In this document: piece by piece, positions 1 through 7,610 of the stretch
Position numbering within the stretch: position 1 is the first letter of the stretch
Layout of the letters: each line of letters starts with the position of its first letter
Assembly: GCF_003034995.1 (NCBI RefSeq)
Contig: NZ_PZKF01000021.1
Span: 1-55,025 of the forward strand
Reading direction: 5' to 3'
Length of the DNA: 55,025 nt
From: Phaeovulum veldkampii DSM 11550
GTDB lineage: Bacteria > Pseudomonadota > Alphaproteobacteria > Rhodobacterales > Rhodobacteraceae
Position numbers and translations under genes: made by a program
Notes under the pieces: generated by a model
What the model saw: the letters and a program-made list of their open reading frames with translations, nothing else
Told to the model about the DNA's origin: nothing
The model's database searches: none

Positions 1-146
1 TTACGGTGTCTGCTAGAATGGTCATCGCTTGGCGCTCCATGTGCTTCAACATGGGGCGACTGTCGCAATTCATTCAGGGCGGATCATTGGACAAGACGCG
101 GGGCGATTTTGTCAGGCTTGCGCCTTACCTTGCATCCTTTAGCAGG

Positions 147-770
147 CTATCCGTCAAGTCTCTGATACCACTTGATAAACGCCTCATCAGAATTCGGATT
201 GTGTATCTGGAACGCGGCAACAAATTCCATCATCGGAATGCCGTTTTGCCTTGCAAGGGCCTTTAGCTTGCTTCCGGCCTCATGCCTTATCTGCGCTTTT
301 GATTTGGGCGTCACGCCTCCATCTGCCAGCGCGATAAGATCGGCAATCGCCGTTAGGCTGTCATATGCTGCCGCCACATGGCTAGATAAACTGTGATCCG
401 GTATCATGCTGTCTAAATGCTTTAAGCGTTCGTCATTCATTGCCTCGAACAACTGCCCCGCTAATTTCTCCGCCCTGCGGGAAAGATCGCCCCCAAAGCG
501 GGCAATCCCTTGGGGTTCTTTGCGCGCATTGTTTGAATTCACTCTTGGGCTATTGGGAAGTTCAACCGCTCTCATATAGTGCTGCATGATCCGAAGCGCC
601 TGCGGGAAAACAGACTTGGGCGCATTGACGCTTTGCAGCGCCTCGATTGTCAGGTTTGCCACCTTGCGCCTGAATTCGGTTTCCGTTTTTTCCAGATCGT
701 TCACCCATCCGCCTTGGGTGACGATCAAGACCTTTGCAGGCTGACCGCCACGCCCATCGCTGCCGTTCAT
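147..770 (-). CDS. hypothetical protein, integrase-linked
   Basis: A 207-residue protein of no family I recognise. It is mostly polar and predicted helical, without membrane segments or a signal peptide. Its ATG overlaps the last codons of the integrase gene by four bases, so the two are probably cotranscribed and translationally coupled. A position directly behind an integrase suggests cargo or an accessory gene of the same integrative element, but nothing in the sequence shows its function. Confidence 0.6.
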   Translation of the reverse strand: MNGSDGRGGQPAKVLIVTQGGWVNDLEKTETEFRRKVANLTIEALQSVNAPKSVFPQALRIMQHYMRAVELPNSPRVNSNNARKEPQGIARFGGDLSRRAEKLAGQLFEAMNDERLKHLDSMIPDHSLSSHVAAAYDSLTAIADLIALADGGVTPKSKAQIRHEAGSKLKALARQNGIPMMEFVAAFQIHNPNSDEAFIKWYQRLDG

Positions 771-2065
771 GCGCGCGCCTCCAGCTTCACCACGTTATCG
801 GGCAGGGCGTCCGGGTTCGTGCCGTTGACGATTGCCAGCAAGCGACGCTCCCAAGCCTCTAGGGCGTGCTGCCGTTCATCCTCAAACCCGTGTTGATCGT
901 AAACCGCGACGATGCCGCGTTTCGTGTGACCGATCACAAGTTCCGCAATGTGTGGCGGCACCTTACAGGCGGAAAGCCCGGTGCGCATGGTGCGCCGCAA
1001 GTCGTGTGGCGTCCACCGGCCCCATGGGTCAACCTGCTTTGCACCTAACGCCCCGTGGGCGCGTTCTACGGCCCGTGCAAGGGCTGCATTGGTGATCGGC
1101 TTTCCCGGTGTAGCTTCAAAGATAAAGCCCGCCTGCGGTGCCTTCCTGCGCGTCTGTAAGCGTTCAAGTTCGGCCTTGGCTGCCGCGATGATTTCCAGCG
1201 CGGTATCGGTCAGGTAAACAGATTGCGTCGTTTCGGTCTTGCCGCGTCTGGCTGCCGGGATTGTCCAGATACGCCCGCTGATTTCCTTGGCGTGCATTCC
1301 GGCAACCTCGCCCGGCCTCTGGCCCGTCACCAGCACCAACTTTAGGGCTAGCGCGGTGATCCGGTGAAGCCCGGACGTTTCCACATTGGCCCAGAATGCT
1401 GCGATTTCGTCCGCATCCAGCACGCGGCCCCGCGCGACGCTCTTTAGCGGATCGCGTTTCCCGGCCACCTTGATCGCCGAAGGTTTAAGCCCGGCCACCG
1501 GGTTCGCCGGTATCACGTCACGATCCGTTGCGAAGTCCAGTAACTTGCGCGCATAGGCCAGCAGGATCGCCGCTTGGCGCGGTGCCGTGGCTGCCTTGGC
1601 CTCCACCGCCTCGATCACATCACGCCGCCGCACATCGGAAACTTTCATGGTGCCGATTGCCTTGACCAGATCGCCGCCGATCAACGCCCGGATTGCGCTT
1701 TCGCTTTTCAGCCCCGCCGCGTGTAGCTTTAGCCAATCGTCCGCAAGTTCCTTGATCGTGGGTTCCTCGCGCCGCCGCTGCCTCTCTGCTAAAGGATCAA
1801 CGCCGGTATTGATCCCGCGTGTAAGGTTCTGCGCTTCCGCCCGTGCTGCCTCTAGCGACCATGTGGGCCAATCGCCAATTGTCTTGCGACGCTGCCGCCC
1901 GTCAACGTTATATTGTAACACAAAGGCTTTGCCGCCTGCCGAAGTGATCCGCAGCCCAAACCCGCGCGGTGCGTCCCGGTGATCGTCAAAGATAAACCGC
2001 TGCCCCGTTGCCGGTGCCTCTGCCTTGGCAATCGTCCCGGTCTTTCCGTCTGTCAGTTTTGGCAT
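767..2065 (-). CDS. tyrosine-type site-specific integrase (DUF4102/P4-like)
   Basis: A 432-residue tyrosine recombinase that would cut and join DNA at attachment sites of an integrative element. The N-terminal 90 residues resemble the DUF4102 arm-binding domain (GGKAFVLQYNVDGRQRR, then IGDWPTWSLEAARAEA). The catalytic set is visible: R250 in VTGQRPGEVAG, H354 and R357 in HDLRRT, H380 in VIGH and Y389 in VYDQHGF. The gene runs leftward from the tRNA-Asn fragment about 280 bp upstream, so it most likely serves the element whose right end is that fragment and whose body lies left of the window. It is complete and probably active. Confidence 0.93.
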   Translation of the reverse strand: MPKLTDGKTGTIAKAEAPATGQRFIFDDHRDAPRGFGLRITSAGGKAFVLQYNVDGRQRRKTIGDWPTWSLEAARAEAQNLTRGINTGVDPLAERQRRREEPTIKELADDWLKLHAAGLKSESAIRALIGGDLVKAIGTMKVSDVRRRDVIEAVEAKAATAPRQAAILLAYARKLLDFATDRDVIPANPVAGLKPSAIKVAGKRDPLKSVARGRVLDADEIAAFWANVETSGLHRITALALKLVLVTGQRPGEVAGMHAKEISGRIWTIPAARRGKTETTQSVYLTDTALEIIAAAKAELERLQTRRKAPQAGFIFEATPGKPITNAALARAVERAHGALGAKQVDPWGRWTPHDLRRTMRTGLSACKVPPHIAELVIGHTKRGIVAVYDQHGFEDERQHALEAWERRLLAIVNGTNPDALPDNVVKLEARA

Positions 2066-2086
2066 TTCGATACCTCCAAAGGGTTA

Positions 2087-2317
2087 GTGACAAATCCGGT
2101 GACAAATGCCACCTGCGGTTGATTTCGGGCATGATCGCCGGGAAATCCCTCGCAAAGCATCGGTCAATCAATCGGTCATCGGCAAAACCTTGTCACCGGA
2201 TTTGTCACCGTTTGTAACTGTTGTCACTGTCGCTGACTGTCACAAACTGTCAATTGTCATACACCTAACGTCACGCAAAAACAATACTTTGCGCGCGTCG
2301 ATCACGGAATTTGTCAC
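2087..2317. promoter_or_regulatory. TGTCAC repeat cluster between integrase and att site
   Basis: The 350 bp upstream of the integrase carry no gene but seven TGTCAC/GTGACA copies, starting at 2087, 2099, 2191, 2203, 2222, 2238 and 2312. The first two and the next two form a perfect 19-bp inverted repeat: GTGACAAATCCGGTGACAA at 2087-2105 and its exact complement at 2190-2208. Closely spaced repeats between an integrase gene and its attachment core are typical of arm-type integrase or excisionase sites. They could equally be operators controlling the integrase promoter; the sequence alone does not decide. Confidence 0.6.
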
Positions 2318-2347
2318 TAAATCAAGGGCCTAAAATGGGCCAAAAAA

Positions 2348-2396
2348 CCGACTGTTAATCAATTGGTCTTAGGTTCGATCCCTACCGCCGGAGCCA
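2348..2396 (+). other. tRNA-Asn 3' fragment (attachment-site duplicate)
   Basis: This stretch matches the 3' two thirds of an alphaproteobacterial tRNA-Asn: anticodon loop ACTGTTAATC (GTT), T arm around GGTTCGATCC and acceptor end CGCCGGAGCCA. The D arm and the 5' acceptor strand are missing, so it cannot be a functional tRNA. Tyrosine integrases commonly insert into tRNA 3' ends and leave such a copy at the far end of the element. By orientation the element lies to the left, with the intact tRNA-Asn outside the window. Confidence 0.8.
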
Positions 2397-2418
2397 AAAA
2401 TCCAATGAAATCAGGCAC

Positions 2419-2670
2419 TTAGTAGCTGACCGTTTTTGTCAGCGTCCGACGTCCGAGAGCGTCCAAATTCGGACGCTGCGCCGCGGTTGCGGTTTCGGAT
2501 GCGTCGGTTTCGCGGTTCAGCCGGTAAAGCTGGCCGATCAGCGCGTTTTCGGTGACGCGCTGGCTCGTCTCGGCCAAGATGATTTCGGCGGCCTGGCGCC
2601 GCGTCAGGCCCTTGGTTTCCGTCAGGTGCAGGGCGCGCAGCAAGACGGCGTCTGTCCAGATCGAGGTCAT
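2419..2670 (-). CDS. small phage-type helix-rich protein
   Basis: An 83-residue protein with a stretch (RRQAAEIILAETSQRVTENA and following) that reads like a helix-turn-helix of the kind found in small prophage proteins and, loosely, in GcrA-like factors. Its ATG overlaps the stop of the preceding gene by four bases (ATGA), so it is the last gene of a minus-strand run of small genes. No precise function can be assigned; DNA binding is an inference from the helix pattern. Confidence 0.55.
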   Translation of the reverse strand: MTSIWTDAVLLRALHLTETKGLTRRQAAEIILAETSQRVTENALIGQLYRLNRETDASETATAAQRPNLDALGRRTLTKTVSY

Positions 2671-3086
2671 GCTGCGATATCCCGTTGCGCCGCGTGGTTC
2701 GTGGCTGCGGTGGCTGCGGTGGTTGCCTGTCGGCGGCGCTGTTCGGCCAGCGCCTGCTGTGCGCTGAGCCGCATGGCGGCGGCCAGGATGCGCTGCCAGC
2801 GCCGCGCCCGTTGCTCTGGCGGCAGCCCAAGCACGTTTGATATGTGCTTGGGGTAGTATCCCAACGCCACGGATGCCTCGGACAGCGATGCAAAGCGCAG
2901 CGGGCCGATCGAGATGGCGCGCTCCCGGTTGTTGCGGGGCCGCTTGCCGCCTTTCCCCAGGGCGATGAAATCGGCCCTGCCTCGGTTGATCTGGCTGTAA
3001 ACCGTGCCGATGCTGACCCCGAAATGATCGGCGCAGGCCCGTGCTGACGGAAACACCTGCCCTCGGACGCGGACGGAATATGACAT
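2667..3086 (-). CDS. protein with two NUMOD1/HTH-like repeats
   Basis: A 139-residue protein. I start it at the ATG at 3086 because a strong GGAGGAG lies five bases upstream; a GTG at 3092 is possible. Two similar segments, around residues 10-35 (SARACADHFGVSIGTVYSQI) and 60-85 (SLSEASVALGYYPKHISNVL), resemble the small DNA-binding NUMOD1-type helix-turn-helix found beside homing endonucleases and in phage proteins. The C-terminus is Ala/Gln/Arg rich. A sequence-specific DNA-binding role is plausible but unproven. Confidence 0.6.
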   Translation of the reverse strand: MSYSVRVRGQVFPSARACADHFGVSIGTVYSQINRGRADFIALGKGGKRPRNNRERAISIGPLRFASLSEASVALGYYPKHISNVLGLPPEQRARRWQRILAAAMRLSAQQALAEQRRRQATTAATAATNHAAQRDIAA

Positions 3087-3088
3087 GA

Positions 3089-3346
3089 TCACTCCTCCGG
3101 AGCGGGCAGCATCAGCGGCCGCTGGGCCGCGATGGCGCGAGGTTTGGCAGGCTTTGGCGCGGGCTTGGGTGCACGCGCGGCCTTCATGGCCGCCGCGATT
3201 TCGTCGAGGTGTTCGACATCAAATCCCATGTCGACGGCCGTGGTATATTCGACCTCGATCTTGAGGGTGTGCCGCCCGGCCTTGCTGGTGGCGGTATAGC
3301 TGCGCAACCGCGCCCGCCCATCCGCGTAGAGCATGAACGTTGCCAT
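3089..3346 (-). CDS. small phage-type hypothetical protein
   Basis: An 85-residue protein starting at the ATG at 3346, which overlaps the stop of an upstream zinc-ribbon frame as TGATG; this coupling chooses the start. The first 50 residues look like a compact beta-rich fold (MLYADGRARLRSYTATSKAG and following). The tail is a Pro/Lys/Ala-rich stretch (APKPAPKPAKPRA), probably disordered. I do not recognise the family. It belongs to a minus-strand operon of small genes that looks like a prophage remnant. Confidence 0.55.
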   Translation of the reverse strand: MATFMLYADGRARLRSYTATSKAGRHTLKIEVEYTTAVDMGFDVEHLDEIAAAMKAARAPKPAPKPAKPRAIAAQRPLMLPAPEE

Positions 3347-3447
3347 CACATACGCCCCGGCATATGCATCGACATCCTGCGGCAAGTGTCGCAGAGCCGG
3401 TTGTGCGCGCCTTCTGAACGGAAGATGTTTCCGCAGCACAGGCATCC
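3346..3447 (-). pseudogene. truncated zinc-ribbon phage protein
   Basis: Too short for a standard ORF call. The minus-strand frame ending with TGA at 3348-3346 reads GCLCCGNIFRSEGAHNRLCD followed by TCRRMSMHMPGRM. The pattern CxxC...CxxC is a zinc ribbon of a kind common among small Rhodobacterales prophage proteins. Upstream the frame stays open for a while but has no ATG, GTG or TTG start and overlaps the AbiEi-like gene on the other strand, so the 5' end seems to have been lost. The remaining frame still overlaps the next gene's start (TGATG). Confidence 0.5.
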
Positions 3448-4008
3448 TTGCTGGCGCCAAGGGATCTGGCGCCCATAGGCGTGAGCAGAACCACGATCGC
3501 GAGGGCAGTGGCAGATGGCTTGGTCGTGCGCATCGGGAGGGGACTGTATCTACTGCCCGACAGCGAGCCGGACCTGCATGAGGGGCTGATCGAGATCGCC
3601 AAGCTCGCACCCAAGGCCGTCATCTGCCTGACCTCGGCACTGTCCTTTCATCAACTGACCGACCAGCTGCCACGGCGGGTGTGGATCGCCATCGGTGCCA
3701 AGGACTGGGCACCGAAGATCGAATACCCCCGCACCCGCATCGTGCGCTTCCGCGAGCCCTACCTGACGAATGACATCGAGACTCATTGGATCCGGGGCGT
3801 GGAGGTGCGTGTCTATTCCATCGCCAAGACGATTGCTGACGCATTTCGGAACCCGAAGCTGCTCGACCGATCCGTTACCATCGAGGCGATGAAGGCGGCG
3901 CTGGGCGCGAGGAAGGCCACGGCTGGCCAGCTCGCGACAGCCGCGCGCGAGAACGGGGCATGGAACCAGATGCGCCCGTATCTGGAAGCACTGGCATCAT
4001 CAGGATAA
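3448..4008 (+). CDS. AbiEi-family antitoxin/regulator, N-terminally shortened
   Basis: A 186-residue protein like the type IV antitoxin AbiEi family: an N-terminal winged helix (PIGVSRTTIARAVADGLVVR, then IGRGLYLL) followed by the C-terminal body (CLTSALSFHQLTDQLPRRVW; VYSIAKTIADAFRNPKLLDR). Known members bind DNA and repress their own operon with an AbiEii toxin. Here no AbiEii gene follows. The only start is a TTG at 3448, directly at LLAPRDL, whereas relatives usually have about 15-20 more residues before this point. The gene therefore looks clipped at the 5' end and is an orphan. Confidence 0.75.
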   Translation: MLAPRDLAPIGVSRTTIARAVADGLVVRIGRGLYLLPDSEPDLHEGLIEIAKLAPKAVICLTSALSFHQLTDQLPRRVWIAIGAKDWAPKIEYPRTRIVRFREPYLTNDIETHWIRGVEVRVYSIAKTIADAFRNPKLLDRSVTIEAMKAALGARKATAGQLATAARENGAWNQMRPYLEALASSG

Positions 4009-4036
4009 TGGCGCGGCAAAGGATGCCGAGCCAATC

Positions 4037-4071
4037 TTGTCTACGTGTTCATTTTTGCGTATCTTGAACAC
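4037..4071 (+). promoter_or_regulatory. parDE promoter with overlapping operator
   Basis: A sigma70-like promoter reads TTGTCT (4037-4042), a 17-bp spacer and TATCTT (4060-4065). A perfect 7-bp inverted repeat, GTGTTCA (4045-4051) and TGAACAC (4065-4071), overlaps the spacer and the -10 element. This is what is expected for autorepression by a ribbon-helix-helix antitoxin such as ParD, whose gene starts 17 bp downstream. Confidence 0.6.
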
Positions 4072-4088
4072 AGCAGACGGAGGCGACC

Positions 4089-4343
4089 ATGTCCCAAACC
4101 ACAACGATGACGGTCCGTATCAGCGGCACACTGAGCGAGTTCGTTGCGTCGAACGTGGGCGAGAACGGGTCCTACGAGAACATCAGCGAATACGTCCGCG
4201 ACCTGATCCGGCGCGACAAGGAGCGGGCCGAGCGGGAGGCGTTTGATCGTCTGAAGGCGGAACTGACGCGCGCCTTCGCAGCACCAGAAGAAAGCTATCG
4301 CCCGTTGACCGCTGCCGAGGTGATCGCCCGGAACCGAGGCTGA
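4089..4343 (+). CDS. parD: ParD-like antitoxin (ribbon-helix-helix)
   Basis: An 84-residue protein of the ParD/CopG type. Residues 5-45 form the ribbon-helix-helix DNA-binding part (TMTVRISGTLSEFVASNVGE, then YENISEYVRDLIRRD). The C-terminal half is the charged, flexible region that normally wraps the toxin. GGAGGCGACC precedes the ATG as ribosome binding site. It lies four bases upstream of the toxin gene, the usual antitoxin-first order, and should repress its own promoter at 4037-4071. Confidence 0.9.
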   Translation: MSQTTTMTVRISGTLSEFVASNVGENGSYENISEYVRDLIRRDKERAEREAFDRLKAELTRAFAAPEESYRPLTAAEVIARNRG

Positions 4344-4347
4344 CGAC

Positions 4348-4692
4348 GTGGCCATTCGCATCCAGGAGGCCGCATCGCTGCGGCTTGACGAGATCTACCG
4401 CTACACCCGCGACCGCTGGGGCGCCGAGCAGGCGGATCGGTACATCACTGAGCTCTTCGCGGCGTTCGACCAGATCGAAAGCCATGGCATCACGTCACGC
4501 CCAATCCCGGCGGAGTTCGGAGTTGATGGCTTTTACTTCCGGCACGCGCATCATTTCGTGTACTGGCGGCGTCTGTCGAACGGGGATGTTGGCATCGTGA
4601 CGATCCTGCAAGAGCGGATGCATCAGATGGACCGGTTTCGTGAGGATCTTCGTAAGCGGCGTCTCCGACCCATTGAATTGATGTGTTCCTGA
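4348..4692 (+). CDS. parE: ParE-like toxin, 3' end altered by IS66
   Basis: A RelE/ParE-superfamily toxin starting at GTG 4348. The core fits the family: SLRLDEIYRYTRDRWGAEQA, RPIPAEFGVDGFYFRHAHHF and IVTILQERMHQMDRFREDL. The frame enters an IS66 element at 4652, so the last 13 residues (RKRRLRPIELMCS) are encoded by IS sequence. Joining 4651 to 7379 across the element restores DRFREDL-P-K-stop, a 103-residue toxin. The insertion thus removed only the last two residues and the native stop and may leave the toxin active. Known relatives poison gyrase or translation; which applies here cannot be told. Confidence 0.88.
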   Translation: MAIRIQEAASLRLDEIYRYTRDRWGAEQADRYITELFAAFDQIESHGITSRPIPAEFGVDGFYFRHAHHFVYWRRLSNGDVGIVTILQERMHQMDRFREDLRKRRLRPIELMCS

Positions 4693-4741
4693 CGCGTGAC
4701 ACGCCTGCGAGAAGGCCTTCGTGAGCAGATGGAGGTCTTGC

Positions 4742-5203
4742 ATGGCGGATGGTGGTGAAGGGTTCATGGGGCGGTGCGAGGTTGTCGAGCCGCGTCGGCG
4801 GGGCAAGCGGCAGTGGCCAGCTGAGGTCAAGGCGCGGATCGTCGCCGAGAGCCTTCAACCGGGTGCCCGGGTGGTCGATGTGGCGGCGCGCTATGACATC
4901 CTGCCCCATCACCTGTCAGATTGGCGTCGGTATGCGCGGCAGGGTCGGCTGGCACTGCCGGGTGAGCTGATGGACGGGCTGCCCACATCTCCCGGTTTGG
5001 CGGTGGCGGCGCCTGCCTTTGTGCCGCTGTCCATTGTGCCCGATCCTGTGGATCACCCTGTGCCTTCGACAGCCGTTGCAGCACAGGGTGGTTCCGGGGT
5101 GATCACGATCGAGGTCGGGCCCGATCTGCTGCTGCGTATTCCCGGCGATGTTGCGGTGGAACGCGCGGCGGCGCTGGTGCAGGCACTGCGGGTGGCGTCG
5201 TGA
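4742..5203 (+). CDS. tnpA: IS66 accessory protein TnpA
   Basis: The first IS66 gene, 153 residues. I start at ATG 4742 because GGAGG lies at 4732-4736; a GTG at 4721 is an alternative. Residues 15-65 hold the helix-turn-helix typical of this family ([20 protein letters not shown], then [20 protein letters not shown]). It is needed for transposition in known IS66 members, probably through binding DNA ends. Its end overlaps the start of tnpB, so the genes are translationally coupled. Confidence 0.88.
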   Translation: MADGGEGFMGRCEVVEPRRRGKRQWPAEVKARIVAESLQPGARVVDVAARYDILPHHLSDWRRYARQGRLALPGELMDGLPTSPGLAVAAPAFVPLSIVPDPVDHPVPSTAVAAQGGSGVITIEVGPDLLLRIPGDVAVERAAALVQALRVAS

Positions 5204-5553
5204 TCGTCGCGGGGCAGCGGCTGCCGATCCTGATCGCAACGCGGCCGGTGGATTTCCGGTGTGGGCATCAGGCGCTGGCGTTGATGGTGCAGACCGAGCT
5301 GAAGCTTGATCCGCATTCCGGGGTGACGGTGGTGTTCCGCTCGAAGCGCGGGGACAGGTTGAAGATCCTGGTCTGGGACGGCACCGGGATGGTGCTGATC
5401 TACAAGGTGTTGGAACAGGGCAGCTTCGCCTGGCCGAAGGTTCAGGATGGGATGATGCGGGTGTCTCGGGCGCAGGCGGAAGCCCTGTTCGAAGGTCTGG
5501 ATTGGCGCCGGACAGTTGCGCGCCGGGTGCAGGCCCCGACTGCGGCAGGATGA
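5200..5553 (+). CDS. tnpB: IS66 Orf2-like protein TnpB
   Basis: A 117-residue protein matching the IS66 Orf2/TnpB family: [20 protein letters not shown] near residue 15, then [20 protein letters not shown] and [10 protein letters not shown]. It starts at GTG 5200, overlapping the tnpA stop. The family is required for efficient transposition, but its biochemical role is unresolved. Length and motif order are those of intact family members. Confidence 0.92.
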   Translation: MIVAGQRLPILIATRPVDFRCGHQALALMVQTELKLDPHSGVTVVFRSKRGDRLKILVWDGTGMVLIYKVLEQGSFAWPKVQDGMMRVSRAQAEALFEGLDWRRTVARRVQAPTAAG

Positions 5554-5617
5554 CTCACCCGGTGAGTTTTGTCTTTGTTTTGTTGGGCTTTCTGTCCCGG
5601 ATCGGGTAGGAAAGCGC

Positions 5618-7267
5618 ATGTCGCAGACCTTCGATCTCAGTCAATTCCCTGACCTGCCGCCCGAGGTGGTAAAGGCCTTTGCGGCGGTTCAGTTCGAGCT
5701 TTCGGTCGAACGTGCGGCGCGCCAGCATGAACAGGCGGTGGTGGCCGAGAAGGAGGCCTTCATCGTCGAGCTCAAGGAGTTGATCGAGAAGCTGGAAGGC
5801 CAGGTTCAGGATTACCGGCGCACGAAGTTCGGACCGAAATCGGAAAAACTGGAGCCCGCGCAGCTGGAACTGGCGCTGGAAGATCTGGAAACCGCGATTG
5901 CCGAGACACAGGCGCAGATCGCGGATGTCGAGGATAAGATCGCTGCCAGCGAACGTGATCCCGAGAAGCACAAGCCGCGCGCGCCCCGCAAGGCGCGGGC
6001 GCTGCCCGAAAGTCTGCCGCGTGTCGAGCGGGTGATCGAGCCGGCCAGCATCCTGTGCCCCTGCGGCTGCGGCGACATGGTCCGCATCGGCGAGGACCGG
6101 ACCGAACGACTGGATTACATTCCCGCGCGCTATCAGGTCATCGTCACGGTGCGCCCGAAATACGCCTGCCCCAAGGGGCGTACAGGCGTGGTGCAAGCCA
6201 AAGCCCCCGCGCATCTGCTGGAAGGCAGCTTGCCGACCGAAGCGCTTCTGGCGCAGATCGCCGTGTCCAAGCATTCGGAACACATGCCGCTGAACCGGCA
6301 GGCCGTGGTGATGGCGCGGCACGGGGTGCCGATCGACCGGTCGGTTCTGGCCGACTGGATGGGCCGCACGGGTGCCCTGATCGCCCCCGTGGTGGACCAC
6401 ATGGCCAAGCAGCTGAAAGCGGACAGCACGCGGCTTTATGTCGATGAGACCACCGCCCCGGTGCTGGATCCGGGGAAGGGAAAGACCAAGACAGGCTACC
6501 TTTGGGCGGTCTTGCGTGATGATCGCGGCTGGGGCGGGACCGCGCCGCCCGGTGTGGTGTTCCATTACAGGCCCGGGCGGAAGGGCGAATATGCCGCCGA
6601 AATCCTCGAGGGGTTCAACGGCACGATCCAGGTCGATGCCTATGGCGGCTACTCCCATCTGGCCACGCCGAAACGCACGGGGGGCAAACCGTTGCAGCTG
6701 GCTTTCTGCTGGGCGCACGGGCGACGCAAGCTGATCAAGGCCAAGCCCCAGAAGGGCTCCCCCATCGTCGACGAGGCGCTCCTGCGCATCGCGGCACTTT
6801 ACAAGCTTGAGGATGCAATCCGTGGGTCCGACCCGGACCACCGCCGGGCCGTTCGGCAGGAGATGTCCCGCCCGCTGGTTGACGAATTCTTCACCTGGCT
6901 GAAGGCGCAGGCGGCCCGCGTCTCGCGCAAGTCGGATCTCGGCAAGGCAATGGCCTACATGCTGAAACGCCAGGATGGCTTCCGGTTGTTCCTTGACGAT
7001 GGCCACGTCGACATCGACTCCAACCTGGTGGAAAACGCGATCCGCAGCCCCGCCATGAACCGCCGTAACGCTCTGTTCGCAGGCCATGATGAGGGCGGAA
7101 AAAACTGGGCCCGCTTCGCCAGCCTGATCGGCTCCTGCAAGATGAATGGCATCGAACCCTATGCCTACCTGCGCGATCTGTTCACCAAACTGGCCAACGG
7201 TCATCTCGACAAGGACATCGACGCCCTGATGCCCTGGGCCTACGCCCAGCTGACCGAGGGCTCATAA
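5618..7267 (+). CDS. tnpC: IS66 transposase TnpC
   Basis: The 549-residue IS66 transposase, starting at ATG 5618 after TAGGAAAG. The layout is canonical: an N-terminal coiled coil (residues about 15-110), a Cys-containing zinc-finger region (LCPCGCGDMVRIGEDRTERL) and the DDE catalytic domain with Asp in LYVDETTAPVL, Asp in QVDAYGGYSHL and Glu in LVENAIRSPAMNRR. It would cut and join the element ends. No frameshift or stop is seen, so it should be active. Confidence 0.95.
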   Translation: MSQTFDLSQFPDLPPEVVKAFAAVQFELSVERAARQHEQAVVAEKEAFIVELKELIEKLEGQVQDYRRTKFGPKSEKLEPAQLELALEDLETAIAETQAQIADVEDKIAASERDPEKHKPRAPRKARALPESLPRVERVIEPASILCPCGCGDMVRIGEDRTERLDYIPARYQVIVTVRPKYACPKGRTGVVQAKAPAHLLEGSLPTEALLAQIAVSKHSEHMPLNRQAVVMARHGVPIDRSVLADWMGRTGALIAPVVDHMAKQLKADSTRLYVDETTAPVLDPGKGKTKTGYLWAVLRDDRGWGGTAPPGVVFHYRPGRKGEYAAEILEGFNGTIQVDAYGGYSHLATPKRTGGKPLQLAFCWAHGRRKLIKAKPQKGSPIVDEALLRIAALYKLEDAIRGSDPDHRRAVRQEMSRPLVDEFFTWLKAQAARVSRKSDLGKAMAYMLKRQDGFRLFLDDGHVDIDSNLVENAIRSPAMNRRNALFAGHDEGGKNWARFASLIGSCKMNGIEPYAYLRDLFTKLANGHLDKDIDALMPWAYAQLTEGS

Positions 7268-7473
7268 AGACCTCGTCTCGTAGTCCCTGACGAGCTACCG
7301 ACTGCCCTCCGCCTCATCCCATCGCGACGCCGCGCAAGTGCGAAATCAATGGGTCGTGGCCACCGCATACGGATCTTCCGAAGTGACGGATGCCTCCGGC
7401 GACGATTATCCGCACCCTCGATGGGGGGCTCGTAAAACGTTGACCAGGTGTTGACAAGAATTTGGAACGACAA

Positions 7474-7496
7474 AAGCCGAGCGTTTAGCTCGGCTT
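7474..7496 (-). terminator. rho-independent terminator after tRNA-Met
   Basis: A hairpin with 9-bp arms AAGCCGAGC (7474-7482) and GCTCGGCTT (7488-7496) around a 5-base loop. Read on the minus strand it ends in TTTT. It sits 28 bp beyond the 3' end of the tRNA-Met fragment on the same strand, so it is probably the original terminator of that tRNA gene on the chromosomal side. Confidence 0.65.
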
Positions 7497-7523
7497 AGAA
7501 GTCTTTGATAAGACAGCAAATTT

Positions 7524-7570
7524 TGGTTGCGGGGGCAGGATTTGAACCTGCGGCCTTCAGGTTATGAGCC
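7524..7570 (-). other. tRNA-Met 3' fragment (prophage attachment site)
   Basis: Read on the minus strand the 47 bases run from GGCTCATAACCTGAAGGCCG to a T arm GGTTCAAATCC and the end GCAACCA. This is the anticodon loop (CAT), variable and T arms and 3' acceptor strand of a tRNA-Met. The 5' half is missing: to the right the sequence is unrelated. A terminator on its 3' side marks this as the original chromosomal flank. An element that inserted into the tRNA should therefore extend rightwards from about 7570 and end at an intact tRNA-Met outside the window. Confidence 0.82.
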
Positions 7571-7610
7571 CATGGACGGGGAAAACTGAATAATCAGCGA
7601 AACCAGCGAC

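Larger units (their letters stand above)
4652..7370 (+). mobile_element. complete IS66-family insertion sequence
   Basis: A 2719-bp element with three transposition genes in the usual IS66 order. The left end starts GTAAGCGGCGTCTCCGACCC at 4652; the right end, read inward on the other strand from 7370, starts GTATGCGGTGGCCACGACCC, and both continue ATTGA. The flanks carry an 8-bp direct repeat, GGATCTTC, at 4644-4651 and 7371-7378, as expected for IS66 transposition. Intact genes, imperfect but recognisable ends and a perfect target duplication suggest a recent, probably still mobile insertion. Confidence 0.96.

Noticed and set aside
2348-2396. functional tRNA-Asn gene
   Set aside because: The D arm and 5' acceptor strand are absent; the sequence upstream cannot pair with the acceptor end.
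5555-7204. 549-residue minus-strand frame opposite the IS66 transposase
   Set aside because: It mirrors the codon structure of tnpC, has no family character and is a high-GC antisense shadow.
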